Below, piece after piece: positions 19,958 through 30,006 of a stretch of DNA of 64,000 nucleotides (its first letter is position 1; every line of letters starts with the position of its first letter). The notes under the pieces are model-generated. The model was not told where the DNA came from, did not search any database, and saw only the letters and a program-made list of their open reading frames with translations. The DNA comes from Leishmania infantum JPCM5 (lineage: Eukaryota > Euglenozoa > Kinetoplastea > Trypanosomatida > Trypanosomatidae). A program made the translations under genes and the position numbers. Location: contig NC_009403.2 in assembly GCF_000002875.2 (NCBI RefSeq), forward strand, positions 289,001 to 353,000, read 5' to 3'.

Positions 19958-21523
19958 TGTCATCTTGTTTTTCTAGCTTTCCCTCTCTCCGTTTTACGAA
20001 CGGGGCTGCAACTACCATCACCGCCGCCACGGCCGCCCCTTCTTCATTCGACTGCTTCCGCTTCCCATGTTCCCATTTTTTTCGCAAATTGACCGGTTCC
20101 TGGCAGGAAGCCCCAAGCATCAAAAAGCAACATCCGAACCTGTTCAGCATGGGCACGTGCGCACATGTCCTCCACTTCCCCATCGCGCATGCACCATAAA
20201 GCGTAAAGCCGGTTTTAGTGTGCAAGTATCGTCTTGTTCTCTGTCTGTCTGTGGGGGCGGTGGCGCCTGCCGGATGCTTGAATGAGCAACTCCTGTTCAC
20301 GAAGAGAGCACAATGTTGCCAGAAGCATTTGGAAAGGAACTCATGTGATCGGCGTTGCTGATGCACACACATATGTGCACTCAGCATTCCTTAGCACCAG
20401 CAGACTGTATAGCGCAAGACTCGGCCCCTCACTGGCATCTGCCCTGTGTCACCAACGGAGTGAGCCACTTTCGCGTACACACGCTTCGTCGAGGTGTCCT
20501 TTCACGCGAGCCCTCTCTCATCTCCTTCTGTCCACTTTTGAACACACACACACACTCCCTCCCTTTTGGTTTCTACTGCTGTACAACCCGGCTGCTCTCG
20601 CTTCTCTATCCTTTCGCCTCCAAGTTTCTGCGCGGGGTCGTCTCTGTGGTGTGCTCTCTCGCCCTCTCCGATGACGTGCCCGACACGCCCGTACAAGAGA
20701 ACAAGGGAAGAAACGAAAAAAAAAACAGTACGCACACGCGAGTGTCGTTCGCGAGAGGCTCCCGACGAGGCAACGGGGCCGGCCATCCAGAGGAATACGT
20801 AAAGGTCTGCGCCGGGCGAGGAGGGCACTCTCCGTAGTGAGGTCCAGTGGCTCTCTCACAGCCACGTTGACAAGGTTGCCATCTCTCGAAGCATCTGCGC
20901 CCGAGTCGAAAGGCTGTGCGTCTGCTTGTCACGTTGTGTGTGTGTATGTGTGTGTTTGCTTATGAGTGTCGTTCGACCGGCTCCTGCCACCCACCTACCC
21001 ATATAGACATTCATCCCTCTCCCGGTTTCATACATTCTCTCTCTGTCTGGATCTTTGTTTTTGCACGCTGGAGCTGCGCCAAGTGCTCCCCCTTCCCCCC
21101 CCCATCCCTCCCTCCCTCTTGTCTTTTTTCTTTTTCCTGCTGTGTGTGTGTGTGTGTTGTCTGTGCGTGCACACTTGCAGCAACCTACCACTCACCTGCC
21201 CTTGTCTGTTCTCGTTGGCTCTTCTAGATTGTGTCTCTTCTTTATGTTGTTGTTGTTTTCGCGCCTTCTTTCACTCCCTCTTTCCCATCCCTCAGTGAGT
21301 CTCCCTTCTGGCACGTACACACACGCACCAACGCCACCACCACCACCCCTTAGAGCTTCCATCTCTCTCTCTCTCTTGGCCGTTTTGCAGTGCCGACCTT
21401 TTCGTATTCTGTTGCCTCACCAACACCACCACCACCGTCGTGGCGGGCTCGTGCGCTCTCCTCTCTCTACTCACTCTTTCTCTGCGAAACCGACGTGCTC
21501 CCCGTGCGTCAATACAGAGCAGC

Positions 21524-24500
21524 ATGAACGGCGACGGCGCATCGTCCACGGGCACGACGCTATCCGCGTCGACAGCGTCGCACAGGCTACTCCTCGGCAA
21601 TGAAACCAGTGCAACAAAGGTGTTTGTGCGCGTGCGCCCCTTCAGCGCGGCCGAGCGCGGCAAAGGCGATGCCGAGCCAATGACGATCGTCACCGTCAGC
21701 GACGAGCATCCGTCGCACATTACCACGCTAGACCCGAGCAAAGGCTACCAGCCGAAGGCGACGTATGTGTTCGATCGCTGCTTCAACAGCGCCACCGCTT
21801 GTGTGGCCGAAGAGGCGCAGCGGCTTTTGTTGGGCAATGGCAAGGACATGGGCATGGCGCCGACCGCCTTGACAGCGCTGGAGGAGGTCAGTGCAGAGGG
21901 CTCAATCAACCCCATCTTGCTAGAATGTCTCAAACGTGATCAGGCCGCCGTCTACGGCCATGTCGGGCGGCCGGTGCTGCTCAACGCACTAGCCGGCTAC
22001 AATGGCTGCGTCTTCGCCTACGGTCAGACCGGTAGCGGAAAGACGTACACAATGATGGGGCCGCCAGGAGTGTTTGGTGCAACCTTCGGTGGCGCGCCTG
22101 CACAGGTGAGGACCGTGGCCCCCGCCAAGAAATTCCGCCGCGCTGCCACCGCGTACAACAGCCAGCTGCGCTGGACGCCGGAAGCGAGTTCCGACGATGT
22201 TATGGACTCGCGCTTCCAGTCCTTTCTCTCCGTGACGCCTCGCGCGCATGTGCGTACACCCTGCAGTGGCGGCCACATGGACACCATGTCGATGGCGGGG
22301 GATGCACCCTTGCCGATGGATTGCAGCCTGTCAGTGAGCTCGGATGTGCTGCTGCAGCGGTCCCGACGCGGCAGCCGCCGCGACAGCAACGCTCTCTGCC
22401 TGGGAGAGGAGGAGAACCTTCAAGGCATCGTGCCGCGTCTTGTGCGAGAGCTTTTCGCGGAGCTGCACCAGAAGCGCGAGCAGGACAGCAGCCACTCCTT
22501 CCGCGTCGAGGTGGAGTACTATGAGATCTACCGCGAGAAAGTCATGGACCTCCTCAGCAGCAGCAGCGCCGCCGCCGCCGGCGCCAACGGCAGCGGCAGC
22601 GTAGAGCTGCGCGTGCGACACAGCAAGTCTGCTGGTCCGTATGTAGAAAATTTGACAAAGAAGCACGTGGACGATGAGGGAGAAGTCTTTCGGCTCCTGC
22701 GGCACGGCAACCTGCGCCGGCACACAGCCTCGACGGCGATAAATGATCGAAGTAGTCGCAGTCACGCCATCTTCGTGCTGCACCTCGTGCAGATGCGCAT
22801 CTCCGACGACGACAGCGCCTCCGCGAAGGTGTCGAGTAAGGTGAACCTCGTCGACCTTGCCGGGTCGGAGCGGACGGGAGCGCACAGCGTGGAGGGGGAC
22901 CAGTTCAAGGAGGGCGTCGTGATCAACTCATCCCTGACGGTTCTCGGCCGCGTAATTGACGCTCTTGCCGACAAGTCGTCAGGCAAGCGCAACGTCTTCT
23001 GCCCGTACCGCGACTCTGTTCTCACGTGGCTGCTCATGGACTCGCTCGGCGGGAACAGCAAGACGACCATGGTGGCGACAGTGTCTCCGCACTCATCCAA
23101 CTTCGATGAGGCGTGCCAGACGCTGCGGTACGCAAGTCGGGCGAAGCAGATTGTCACTAAGGTGGTCGTCAACGAGGACCCGCAGGTGCGGCAGATCAAG
23201 CTGCTCACCGCCGAGGTGCAGCGACTCAAGGCGCGGTTGAGCGCTGAGGGCAAGGCCGTGGACAACGATGACGACGTCGAGGTCCTGCAAGAGCGCATTG
23301 CTGCATTGGAGGAGGAGTTGAACGAAACGCGCAACCAGCTGGATCAGAAGTCGAGCGAGCTTGCGGCTATCTGCGCCTCCCGGCACACCTCGTCGACGCT
23401 GCCCTCGACGCTCAAGGCGGGCAACGCCGGCGCTGCGGGCACGGCGAAGGAGCTGGCGAAGGCCAGGTCGGACGTGCGCCGCTTGGAGGCTGAGAATTTG
23501 CTGCATCTGCAGACCGAGCAGGAGCTGCGAGACACGATGGAGCGTCTCAAGACACTGGAGAGAAAGTACGGACAGCTGCTCAGTGAATCCAAGGAGGCGC
23601 AAGACACTGTCAAGAAGCGGGACAGGGAGATTCAGGAAAAGGATAGGCGCATCAGTGAGTTGCAGCATCAGCTGCAGCAGCAGGCTGCTCAGATGCAGGC
23701 CGACTCGCCGCTCACATCCAACCCCAGCGCCTTGTCACCACGGTCAGTCTGGGGGAAGTCCGGCGAGACGGTGTCTACAGCGACCGCCACCGGCATACCA
23801 CCGATGGCCCTCACAGTGAACGCGAATGAGTCTGGCAAGGCTGCTGGGAAGAAGACAAAGAAAGCGAAGGCCGGCGCCGCGTCAGCGTCGACCGCCGCAG
23901 CGCCGCCGGGGTCTCCGCAGCGTCGCGAGTCAGAATGGCTCAATGAGATTTCACGGATTCGGGCGCAGTTCGAGGAGGACAAGAAGCAGCTTGTGACGCA
24001 GATGCAGGAGCGCAACGACGCCTTTCGCAAGAGTCAGCTTGAGGTGAAGTGGCTAAAGAGCGAGCTGAAAAGTGAGCAGGACGCGCTGCGCACGGTAGAG
24101 AAGAGCCTGCACGACCAGCATGCCGAGGCAACGCGACGGCTGCAGGAGGAGGTGCAGGAGCTGAAGCGCGCACTCAAGGACGAGCGCCGGAACAACAAGG
24201 ATCTGCGTCAGTCGCTTACGGCCCCGGAAGAGGTGCAACCGCCGTTCTCGTATGCATATGTGGCTCAGACTGTTTACGACGAAGAGAGGTGGCGCGGTGA
24301 CGTGCAACAGCAGGAGGCATCGGCGTGGCAGCACGTGATGCAGGTCTGGCAGCTCTCTCAAGTGGAAGCGGCGAAGATGGCCGCCGTGGAGCAGCAGCAC
24401 GCTGCACAGCTCGCAGCGTTGTCGGAGGCTCACAGGACGAGCGAAAGCATCGTCAGCACCATACGTCAGGAGCTGGAGGAGATGCGCGCCGTGCAGGAGA

Positions 24501-27500
24501 AGGCTAACGCGCTGCGCGAACGCATCTCCGAGCTTGAGGATGCAGCGACGCAGCAGAGGGAGAGGGAGAAGCACCTACGAGAGCAGGTTTCCGATCTAGA
24601 AGGACAGCTATGCCAAGAGCAGGAGCGCGGCAAGACTGCCTTGCAGCGCCTGGAAGCGGAGCTGAAGGATCAGAGGCGCGCTGTAGCCACTGCGGAGGAG
24701 GCCGCGGCCTCCTTGAAGGCCGCGCACGCTGGAGAAAAGCAGCAGGCGGAATCTGCGATGAGAGCGGAACAGGAGCAACATGCCACAGCTGTGGCATCAC
24801 TGCAGGCACAGATCCGACAGGCAGAGGATAAATTGCACAACTCCGAAGAAGCGCATAGAGCGCAGGTGCGGCGGGGGCTTGAGCAGGCAAGCGAGCATGA
24901 GGCCGCTCTCGCGATGCTGCGGTCGCAGCTCGAGTCGAGCAAAAAGGCTGCCGCTACTGCGGAAGAAGTTCATCGAGGTGAACGGGTGGCGTTGGAGCAG
25001 AGGCTCAAGCAGCAAGAGGAAGCGTTCGCCTCTCGTGCTTCTGTCCTTGAGCAGGAGCTGGCGGCGGCTCGCATGCAACTCGACCGGGATAGTCGTGCAT
25101 CTGCCAAGGCGCTCTCGGAGCTGGAAGAGCAGCTCACAGCGGCGCAGGCGGCGCACAACGCGTCCGCCGAGGCCCTTCGACTCAAGGTTGAGCGCGCCAT
25201 GGCACAGGCCGCCGACCACGAGAAGGCGGCGCAGCTGCTTCGCAGAGACCTGGACACGGAGAGAGCGGCGGCGCAGACCGCAGCGCAGGAGCATGCCGCT
25301 CTTGCGGCAAACCTAGCAGAGGAGCTGCAGACGCAGCGGAAGCAACGCGAGGAAATCAGCGCATCTCTCACACAGCAACTGGCGGAGCTGCAGTCGAGAC
25401 TGGCGGTCGCCGAGGAAACGCGCCGCACGGAGCGCAAGCGCGCTGCCGACGCGGCAGCGGCTCAGGAGACCGTTCTGGCCGGCCTCCGCGCTGAGCTCGA
25501 GTCGGTGCAGGCAGCCCACACCGCCGCGGCACAGGCACATGAAGAGCAGCTGCGCGAGGTGCGTGGTACACAGGCGCGCCTTACACAAGAAGCGCAGTCG
25601 AATGCCGATTCTCTGGCCGCTCAGGTGATGGAGCTGCAAACTCGCTTGGCTGCCGCGGGGAGGGATTCCGAGAATGCACTGAGAAAGCTCACGGAGGAGA
25701 TGGAGGCGATTCGCACCCAGCTCCACAAGTCAGAAGAGGCGCGTCGGCACCAGATCCAGCGATCCATTGAGCGGGCTGCGCAGCATGACGCCGCGTTGGC
25801 GGAGCTGCGGCAACAAGTGGCAGAGGAGCAGGCTGCCAAGGCAGCTGCAGCGAAGAGACACAAAGAGGAGCTGCTCAAGGCCGAGGACAAGTTTTCGGCG
25901 CATCATCTGGAAACCTCGGAAACCATCAGCGCTCTCAAGCAGCAGCTCGAGCAGGCCCACCACAGTGCACAGCAACGCGAGGCCGATGCGGCAGCGCTGC
26001 AGCAGATCCTTCAGCGTGAGTTGGACTGCACGAGAGCCGAACTGGAGGCCTCTGAGAAAGCTCGAGCGGCGCATATTCAACGGAGCGTCGAAAAGGCGGC
26101 AGCGCACGAGCAGACGGAGGCCAAGCTTCGGGCGGAGATTTCCTGCTTGGCAGCAAAAGCCGATGCGGCAGACGCGGCGCACTCGACCTGGGTGGCAGAG
26201 TTGCAAGAGCGCCTTCACGAGCAGCAGTGCGCAGCCGCAGCGCAGCTGGCCGATGCGACCGCAGCGCTGGAAAGCGAAAGGGCGAAGGCCCAGCATGCGT
26301 CGGAAGACCACAAAAAGGTTCTCGCCGCTGCCCTCGATAAGGTTGCCTCGCTGCAGGCGGCGCTCGCCAAGTCTGAAGAAGCCGAAAGGGTGCAGGCTCA
26401 GCGCTTAGTCGAGCAGTCCGCGGCGCACGATAGCGCGATTCAGGCTGCAAGGCGGGATTTGCAACGTCAGCAGGCGGAGGCGGCCGACACAGCTGCGGCG
26501 CACGCGGAGGAGCTGCGCGTGTGGGAGGCCAGGTGGCAACAACAGGCCGCATCGAGCAAAGTCGAGATAGAGTCCATTCGCCAGGAGGCTGAAGCGCAGC
26601 GACGCGCTGAAGTGGACGCCGCGGTGAAGGCGCACACGTCTGCCGTAGACGCCCTGGAAACCACCCTCAACGAGATGCGCATTCGGCTCGGCGAGGTGGA
26701 GGCGTCACGCACCGCGGAAGCGGTGCGCCGTGAGCAGCAGGCCAGTGAGCACGCCAAAGCTGTGTCTGCACTGCAAGCTGAGCTGCAAGGTGCTCACCAA
26801 GCGAGTGCCGCAGCGGCAGCCGCGCACAAGGCTGCCGTTGAACAGCTCAACGACGTCATTGCAGAGCAGCAACGGGCCAAGATTGAGGAGGTCGCCGCCA
26901 TCAAACAGAAGCTACTGGAGACTCAGAGGAAGCTTACCAGATCAGAGGAGGCGAGGAGACGAGGGGTTACAGAAAGAGCTGAGGTGGCGACGGCGCACAC
27001 CCAGTCACTTGACGCGCTCCGTCGCTCCATGGAAGCTGAGCATCAACAGAAACTGGATGCCCTCACGGCGGCCAAGGCAAGAGAACTGGAGGCGGTGCAG
27101 ATGCAGCTCGACGAGCAGAGGGTCGTCGCACAACAGCTCCAGGGGGACCTCCGAGACACTCGTCGTCAGGTACAGCAGTTGGTGGAGACCCAGAACTACG
27201 TAGGCAAGCAAGTGGAGGCGGAAAAACAGGCGAACGCCGAACTCCGCCGTAACTTGGCAGACACCGCGGCGCAGCAGGCGGCTAGCGCGGCAGCTGCCAC
27301 GGAGCTGGAGGCGACGTTGGAGCAGGCAAAGGCTTCCCTTACGCAGCTCGTCGCGGAGAAGACGGCGGTGTCGACGGAGCTCACCCGGGCCATCGAGACG
27401 GCGGAGAGCACACGTGCTCACCTTGCAGACGTGGAGAAAATATCGCAGCAGCGCCACGAAGAGCTGGAGGCGCAGGGATCTGCCCTTGCCAACGCCGTCG

Positions 27501-28366
27501 CGACAGTGGAGCAGCTGCGGGCAGAGGTATCTGCGTTGCACTCGAAGTGCGCAGACATGGAGAAGGCGCGGGCTGCTCTCATCGAGCAGCATGAGGAGGC
27601 GCTAGTGGCGCAGCAGGTAGACACCGTCACGGAAATGGAGACGCAGTTCCGGGCGATGGAACGTGAACGCGAGGCGCTGGTGAGCAAGGCACGGCAGACA
27701 GAGGAGGCGCTGCGCAGCGTCGTCGAGAAGCAGGGGAAGCAACTTCAGCAGCTGCGCGAAGACCTGGAGTTTCGCGCCAGTCTGGATCTGTGTGAGGCTG
27801 AAGTTGTGGAACGCGACAGCGCCGCCGGTGCCGTCGGCAGCTCAGCCAGGCTCGCTCTCGCCGGCAGTGGGACAGGCGTCGCTACTTCGACCAATACCTC
27901 CTTTTCGGGCGCCAGCGGCTCCGCTGCCGTGGTCGGCGGCGGTGGCTTCAGCACCATTTTGAGCTCGCTCTTCTTGCGCCGCAACAGCACTGCGGCGCCG
28001 TCCAGCTCCCCCGCACCCCTTGGCAGTGGCATCGGGACTGACGGTGCTCACGGCCTTCCACACCCGCTGCCGCGTCCCTTCTCGAACGATCGTGGCACCG
28101 CTACGACGCCGCTTCGGCGCAACGCTAGCGGCAACCTATATAGCATGAGCGCATACCGCCCTTCCTCCATGATGCCGTCGTCGCTCCTCTTCGGAAAGAG
28201 CAACCCCGCTGGGACGGTGGCGATGGGTACTAGTGCTGGGGTATCACCTGCGTCGCGCACCCCCGTGCAAGATGCGGTCATTCCGCCTCATACAAGTGAA
28301 CAAGAGTCGGCACTGCCCACGCGGCTGGGCAGCCGCGCTCCGAACATCGCGCTGGGCCGGAAGTAA
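21524..28366 (+). CDS. Kinesin 3 of tandem set: giant kinesin-3-like motor with repeat tail
   Basis: This gene encodes 2,280 residues from the first in-frame ATG (21524). The motor is at about residues 32-540: VRVRPFS, P-loop GQTGSGKT at 167-174, NDRSSRSH, DLAGSERTG and RYASRAKQ followed by NEDPQVRQIK, a kinesin-3-like motor exit. An insert of about 125 residues, Ser/Arg-rich, separates the P-loop strand from LQGIVPR. The tail is almost entirely coiled coil. Between about residues 1,100 and 1,840 it is made of degenerate alanine/glutamate-rich repeats, four of them 107 residues apart. The last 200 residues are Ser/Gly/Pro-rich and disordered. It is clearly diverged from kinesins 1 and 2 at DNA level and does not take part in their conversion tract. 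Giant trypanosomatid kinesins are often cytoskeletal or flagellar; the role of this one is unknown. Confidence 0.9.
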   Translation: MNGDGASSTGTTLSASTASHRLLLGNETSATKVFVRVRPFSAAERGKGDAEPMTIVTVSDEHPSHITTLDPSKGYQPKATYVFDRCFNSATACVAEEAQRLLLGNGKDMGMAPTALTALEEVSAEGSINPILLECLKRDQAAVYGHVGRPVLLNALAGYNGCVFAYGQTGSGKTYTMMGPPGVFGATFGGAPAQVRTVAPAKKFRRAATAYNSQLRWTPEASSDDVMDSRFQSFLSVTPRAHVRTPCSGGHMDTMSMAGDAPLPMDCSLSVSSDVLLQRSRRGSRRDSNALCLGEEENLQGIVPRLVRELFAELHQKREQDSSHSFRVEVEYYEIYREKVMDLLSSSSAAAAGANGSGSVELRVRHSKSAGPYVENLTKKHVDDEGEVFRLLRHGNLRRHTASTAINDRSSRSHAIFVLHLVQMRISDDDSASAKVSSKVNLVDLAGSERTGAHSVEGDQFKEGVVINSSLTVLGRVIDALADKSSGKRNVFCPYRDSVLTWLLMDSLGGNSKTTMVATVSPHSSNFDEACQTLRYASRAKQIVTKVVVNEDPQVRQIKLLTAEVQRLKARLSAEGKAVDNDDDVEVLQERIAALEEELNETRNQLDQKSSELAAICASRHTSSTLPSTLKAGNAGAAGTAKELAKARSDVRRLEAENLLHLQTEQELRDTMERLKTLERKYGQLLSESKEAQDTVKKRDREIQEKDRRISELQHQLQQQAAQMQADSPLTSNPSALSPRSVWGKSGETVSTATATGIPPMALTVNANESGKAAGKKTKKAKAGAASASTAAAPPGSPQRRESEWLNEISRIRAQFEEDKKQLVTQMQERNDAFRKSQLEVKWLKSELKSEQDALRTVEKSLHDQHAEATRRLQEEVQELKRALKDERRNNKDLRQSLTAPEEVQPPFSYAYVAQTVYDEERWRGDVQQQEASAWQHVMQVWQLSQVEAAKMAAVEQQHAAQLAALSEAHRTSESIVSTIRQELEEMRAVQEKANALRERISELEDAATQQREREKHLREQVSDLEGQLCQEQERGKTALQRLEAELKDQRRAVATAEEAAASLKAAHAGEKQQAESAMRAEQEQHATAVASLQAQIRQAEDKLHNSEEAHRAQVRRGLEQASEHEAALAMLRSQLESSKKAAATAEEVHRGERVALEQRLKQQEEAFASRASVLEQELAAARMQLDRDSRASAKALSELEEQLTAAQAAHNASAEALRLKVERAMAQAADHEKAAQLLRRDLDTERAAAQTAAQEHAALAANLAEELQTQRKQREEISASLTQQLAELQSRLAVAEETRRTERKRAADAAAAQETVLAGLRAELESVQAAHTAAAQAHEEQLREVRGTQARLTQEAQSNADSLAAQVMELQTRLAAAGRDSENALRKLTEEMEAIRTQLHKSEEARRHQIQRSIERAAQHDAALAELRQQVAEEQAAKAAAAKRHKEELLKAEDKFSAHHLETSETISALKQQLEQAHHSAQQREADAAALQQILQRELDCTRAELEASEKARAAHIQRSVEKAAAHEQTEAKLRAEISCLAAKADAADAAHSTWVAELQERLHEQQCAAAAQLADATAALESERAKAQHASEDHKKVLAAALDKVASLQAALAKSEEAERVQAQRLVEQSAAHDSAIQAARRDLQRQQAEAADTAAAHAEELRVWEARWQQQAASSKVEIESIRQEAEAQRRAEVDAAVKAHTSAVDALETTLNEMRIRLGEVEASRTAEAVRREQQASEHAKAVSALQAELQGAHQASAAAAAAHKAAVEQLNDVIAEQQRAKIEEVAAIKQKLLETQRKLTRSEEARRRGVTERAEVATAHTQSLDALRRSMEAEHQQKLDALTAAKARELEAVQMQLDEQRVVAQQLQGDLRDTRRQVQQLVETQNYVGKQVEAEKQANAELRRNLADTAAQQAASAAAATELEATLEQAKASLTQLVAEKTAVSTELTRAIETAESTRAHLADVEKISQQRHEELEAQGSALANAVATVEQLRAEVSALHSKCADMEKARAALIEQHEEALVAQQVDTVTEMETQFRAMEREREALVSKARQTEEALRSVVEKQGKQLQQLREDLEFRASLDLCEAEVVERDSAAGAVGSSARLALAGSGTGVATSTNTSFSGASGSAAVVGGGGFSTILSSLFLRRNSTAAPSSSPAPLGSGIGTDGAHGLPHPLPRPFSNDRGTATTPLRRNASGNLYSMSAYRPSSMMPSSLLFGKSNPAGTVAMGTSAGVSPASRTPVQDAVIPPHTSEQESALPTRLGSRAPNIALGRK
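24833..27050 (+). repeat. Degenerate 107-residue coiled-coil repeat in kinesin 3 tail
   Basis: Aligned on the leucine of a motif like xLxxSEEARRxxxxR, followed by AAxHxxA and a second LRxxL, units start at bases 24833, 25133, 25400, 25721, 26042, 26363, 26687 and 26933. The spacings are 300, 267, 321, 321, 321, 324 and 246 nt. Units are similar in protein pattern but poorly conserved in DNA, so this is an old internal duplication. Confidence 0.7.
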
Positions 28367-28684
28367 GCGGGAGCGAGCCAGCCCTGTCCAGCTTCTTTTT
28401 GTGTCCTCCGCGCCCCACCCACTCGAGCAGTTTGGCGTGTGTCGCGCAACAGTGAAGGAAGGATGTGCCTCGTTCTTGCCCGCATTTGGCCGTCCGCCCC
28501 GCTACTTTCCTTTTGCGTTCTTGTCTGCCTTCTGTCCTACGGCTTGGACGAGATTGGGGAGGCTGGCCCGCCGTACCCTCTTCGAAGGAGAGCTGAAGGG
28601 ACTTGCCCCAGCTCCACGATGCTGCATTCCCGTTCGCAGGGTCTTTCTTCGCTTATTTAGGCTTTCCTGTTAGTTTTGAGGACA

Positions 28685-29158
28685 CATCTCAGTGCGTGGG
28701 GAGGAGGGGGTATCCACGGCCCAGTACCCACACACACACACTCTCTCACACCTGCTTCCTCCTCATCCCTGCCGGTGCCGAGGAACTTCTGGTGATGGTA
28801 GCGTCAAGTGCCTACGACGCAGCGGGGTCAGCGCGACTCCTCGCTGCCGACGTCGGCGGCCGTGGTGTGCATGGGACTGCCTTGGTGCGACCTGCGACAG
28901 CGAGCACGTTTGCGCCATCCACATGCCCGGCAACGTGCCAGCGCAACTCGAACGTATCCCACCCGCCCACCCGACTCTCACTGCCCACCGGTGTGCAGCC
29001 TGCGAGGCGGGGGCGGGCGGAGTTGGAGACAGCGGCCGCGCTCAGGTCACTGAGTCGGTGCATTGCCGTGACGCGTGTGTCTAGCGCTGCTTGGCAGCGT
29101 GCGATAGGGCCCGTGACAGGCCTACAGTAGAGCTGGCCTCGTCTTGTGCGGCGGAGAA
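28685..29158 (+). mobile_element. 474-bp dispersed repeat, copy 2 (SIDER-type retroposon candidate)
   Basis: This is a near-identical direct copy of 11755-12228, in the same orientation, about 320 bp after the stop codon of kinesin 3. The flanks of the two copies are unrelated, so the copied unit is about 474 bp. Such elements in Leishmania 3' UTRs are known to influence mRNA stability or translation; whether this one does is unknown. Confidence 0.7.
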
Positions 29159-29170
29159 CGGTGAGCCTTG

Positions 29171-29207
29171 AAATAAAGCATCGTTTTATTGTGGATTCTT
29201 AATCCAC
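29171..29207 (+). other. Two adjacent short hairpins after the repeat
   Basis: AATAAA (29172-29177) can pair with TTTATT (29185-29190). Directly after it GTGGATT (29191-29197), loop CTT, pairs perfectly with AATCCAC (29201-29207). The pair begins 13 bases beyond the end of repeat copy 2 and is absent after copy 1. Function is unknown. Confidence 0.45.
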
Positions 29208-29874
29208 TCGGTCGCGACCCCCTCCCCTGCGTATGGCCTGCGTGCGACGTTGTCCGGAGACAACCGACTTATGTACGGCGCTATCCTACCCCCCCCTCTT
29301 CCCTGCCACTCCTGGCCCTGCCTCCCTCACAACTCGATCCTGTTCCTCTGTGTCATGTACGCCGCCAGCGGTTAAGCTTGCACACGTTACTGTGTTGGCG
29401 TGGGCCGACGCGGCCTCGTTTTCGAAGGTTGTTGTTGTTGTCAGTGTCGTCACGCGTTTGGCGTTTTGTGGCGCTTGGAAACGCACCTGAGAGCAGCGCT
29501 GCTGCTCACATCGCCCGTCTCACTCCTCTGTGTCTGCCAGGTATGGCACCGTGCTCCTGGCACGGCACCACCCGCACATTTCTCTGCTGGTTGTGAGTGC
29601 AGGCCGCCTGCAACGCGCGTGATCGTGTGGTTCACCCCAATGTGTCTTGAGAGGCGTCTGTGTTGACTGAGCCGCCCCTTCCCACGGGGCAGCACCACTG
29701 TTACCCCTCTCCTTCCCTTCCCCCGCTCGTCCTCGACGTTCCCTTCACCTTTTTCCTTGCCCTCTCGGTCTCCCCTAGCCAGTATTCTGTGTGTACACAA
29801 CCTTTCTCGGCCGCGGACACCTCCACAAGGTTCTCTTTTCGTGCGCCATCTCCCCTGTATCTGAACTCGCTAGT

Positions 29875-29947
29875 TGCTCTGTTCTCTCTCCCTCTTAAAA
29901 CGCCAACCTCACCACCATCACGACCACACCTGTCGACCCCATATCAG
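29875..29947 (+). promoter_or_regulatory. Possible spliced-leader acceptor for MDH
   Basis: A pyrimidine tract (29875-29896) is followed by the first downstream AG at 29946-29947, 60 nt before the ATG. This is inferred only from arrangement. Confidence 0.4.
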
Positions 29948-30006
29948 TCTCCTGTACCCGTAGAGGCCTCACAGGCTGATCACCTCTTCTCTCGCCCTCG
30001 ACGAAA

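Larger units (their letters stand above)
17650..21523. other. Spacer kinesin 2-kinesin 3
   Basis: This holds 3' UTR and intergenic DNA. It contains the SIDER-like segment at about 18240-19400, a GT run at 19924-19956, and pyrimidine tracts upstream of kinesin 3. Bases 20080-20500 are a less pyrimidine-biased island in which I recognise nothing. No gene seen on either strand. Confidence 0.5.
28367..30006. other. Spacer kinesin 3-MDH
   Basis: This holds the second copy of the 474-bp repeat, a pair of short hairpins immediately after it, then pyrimidine-rich DNA leading to malate dehydrogenase. No further gene seen. Confidence 0.55.
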
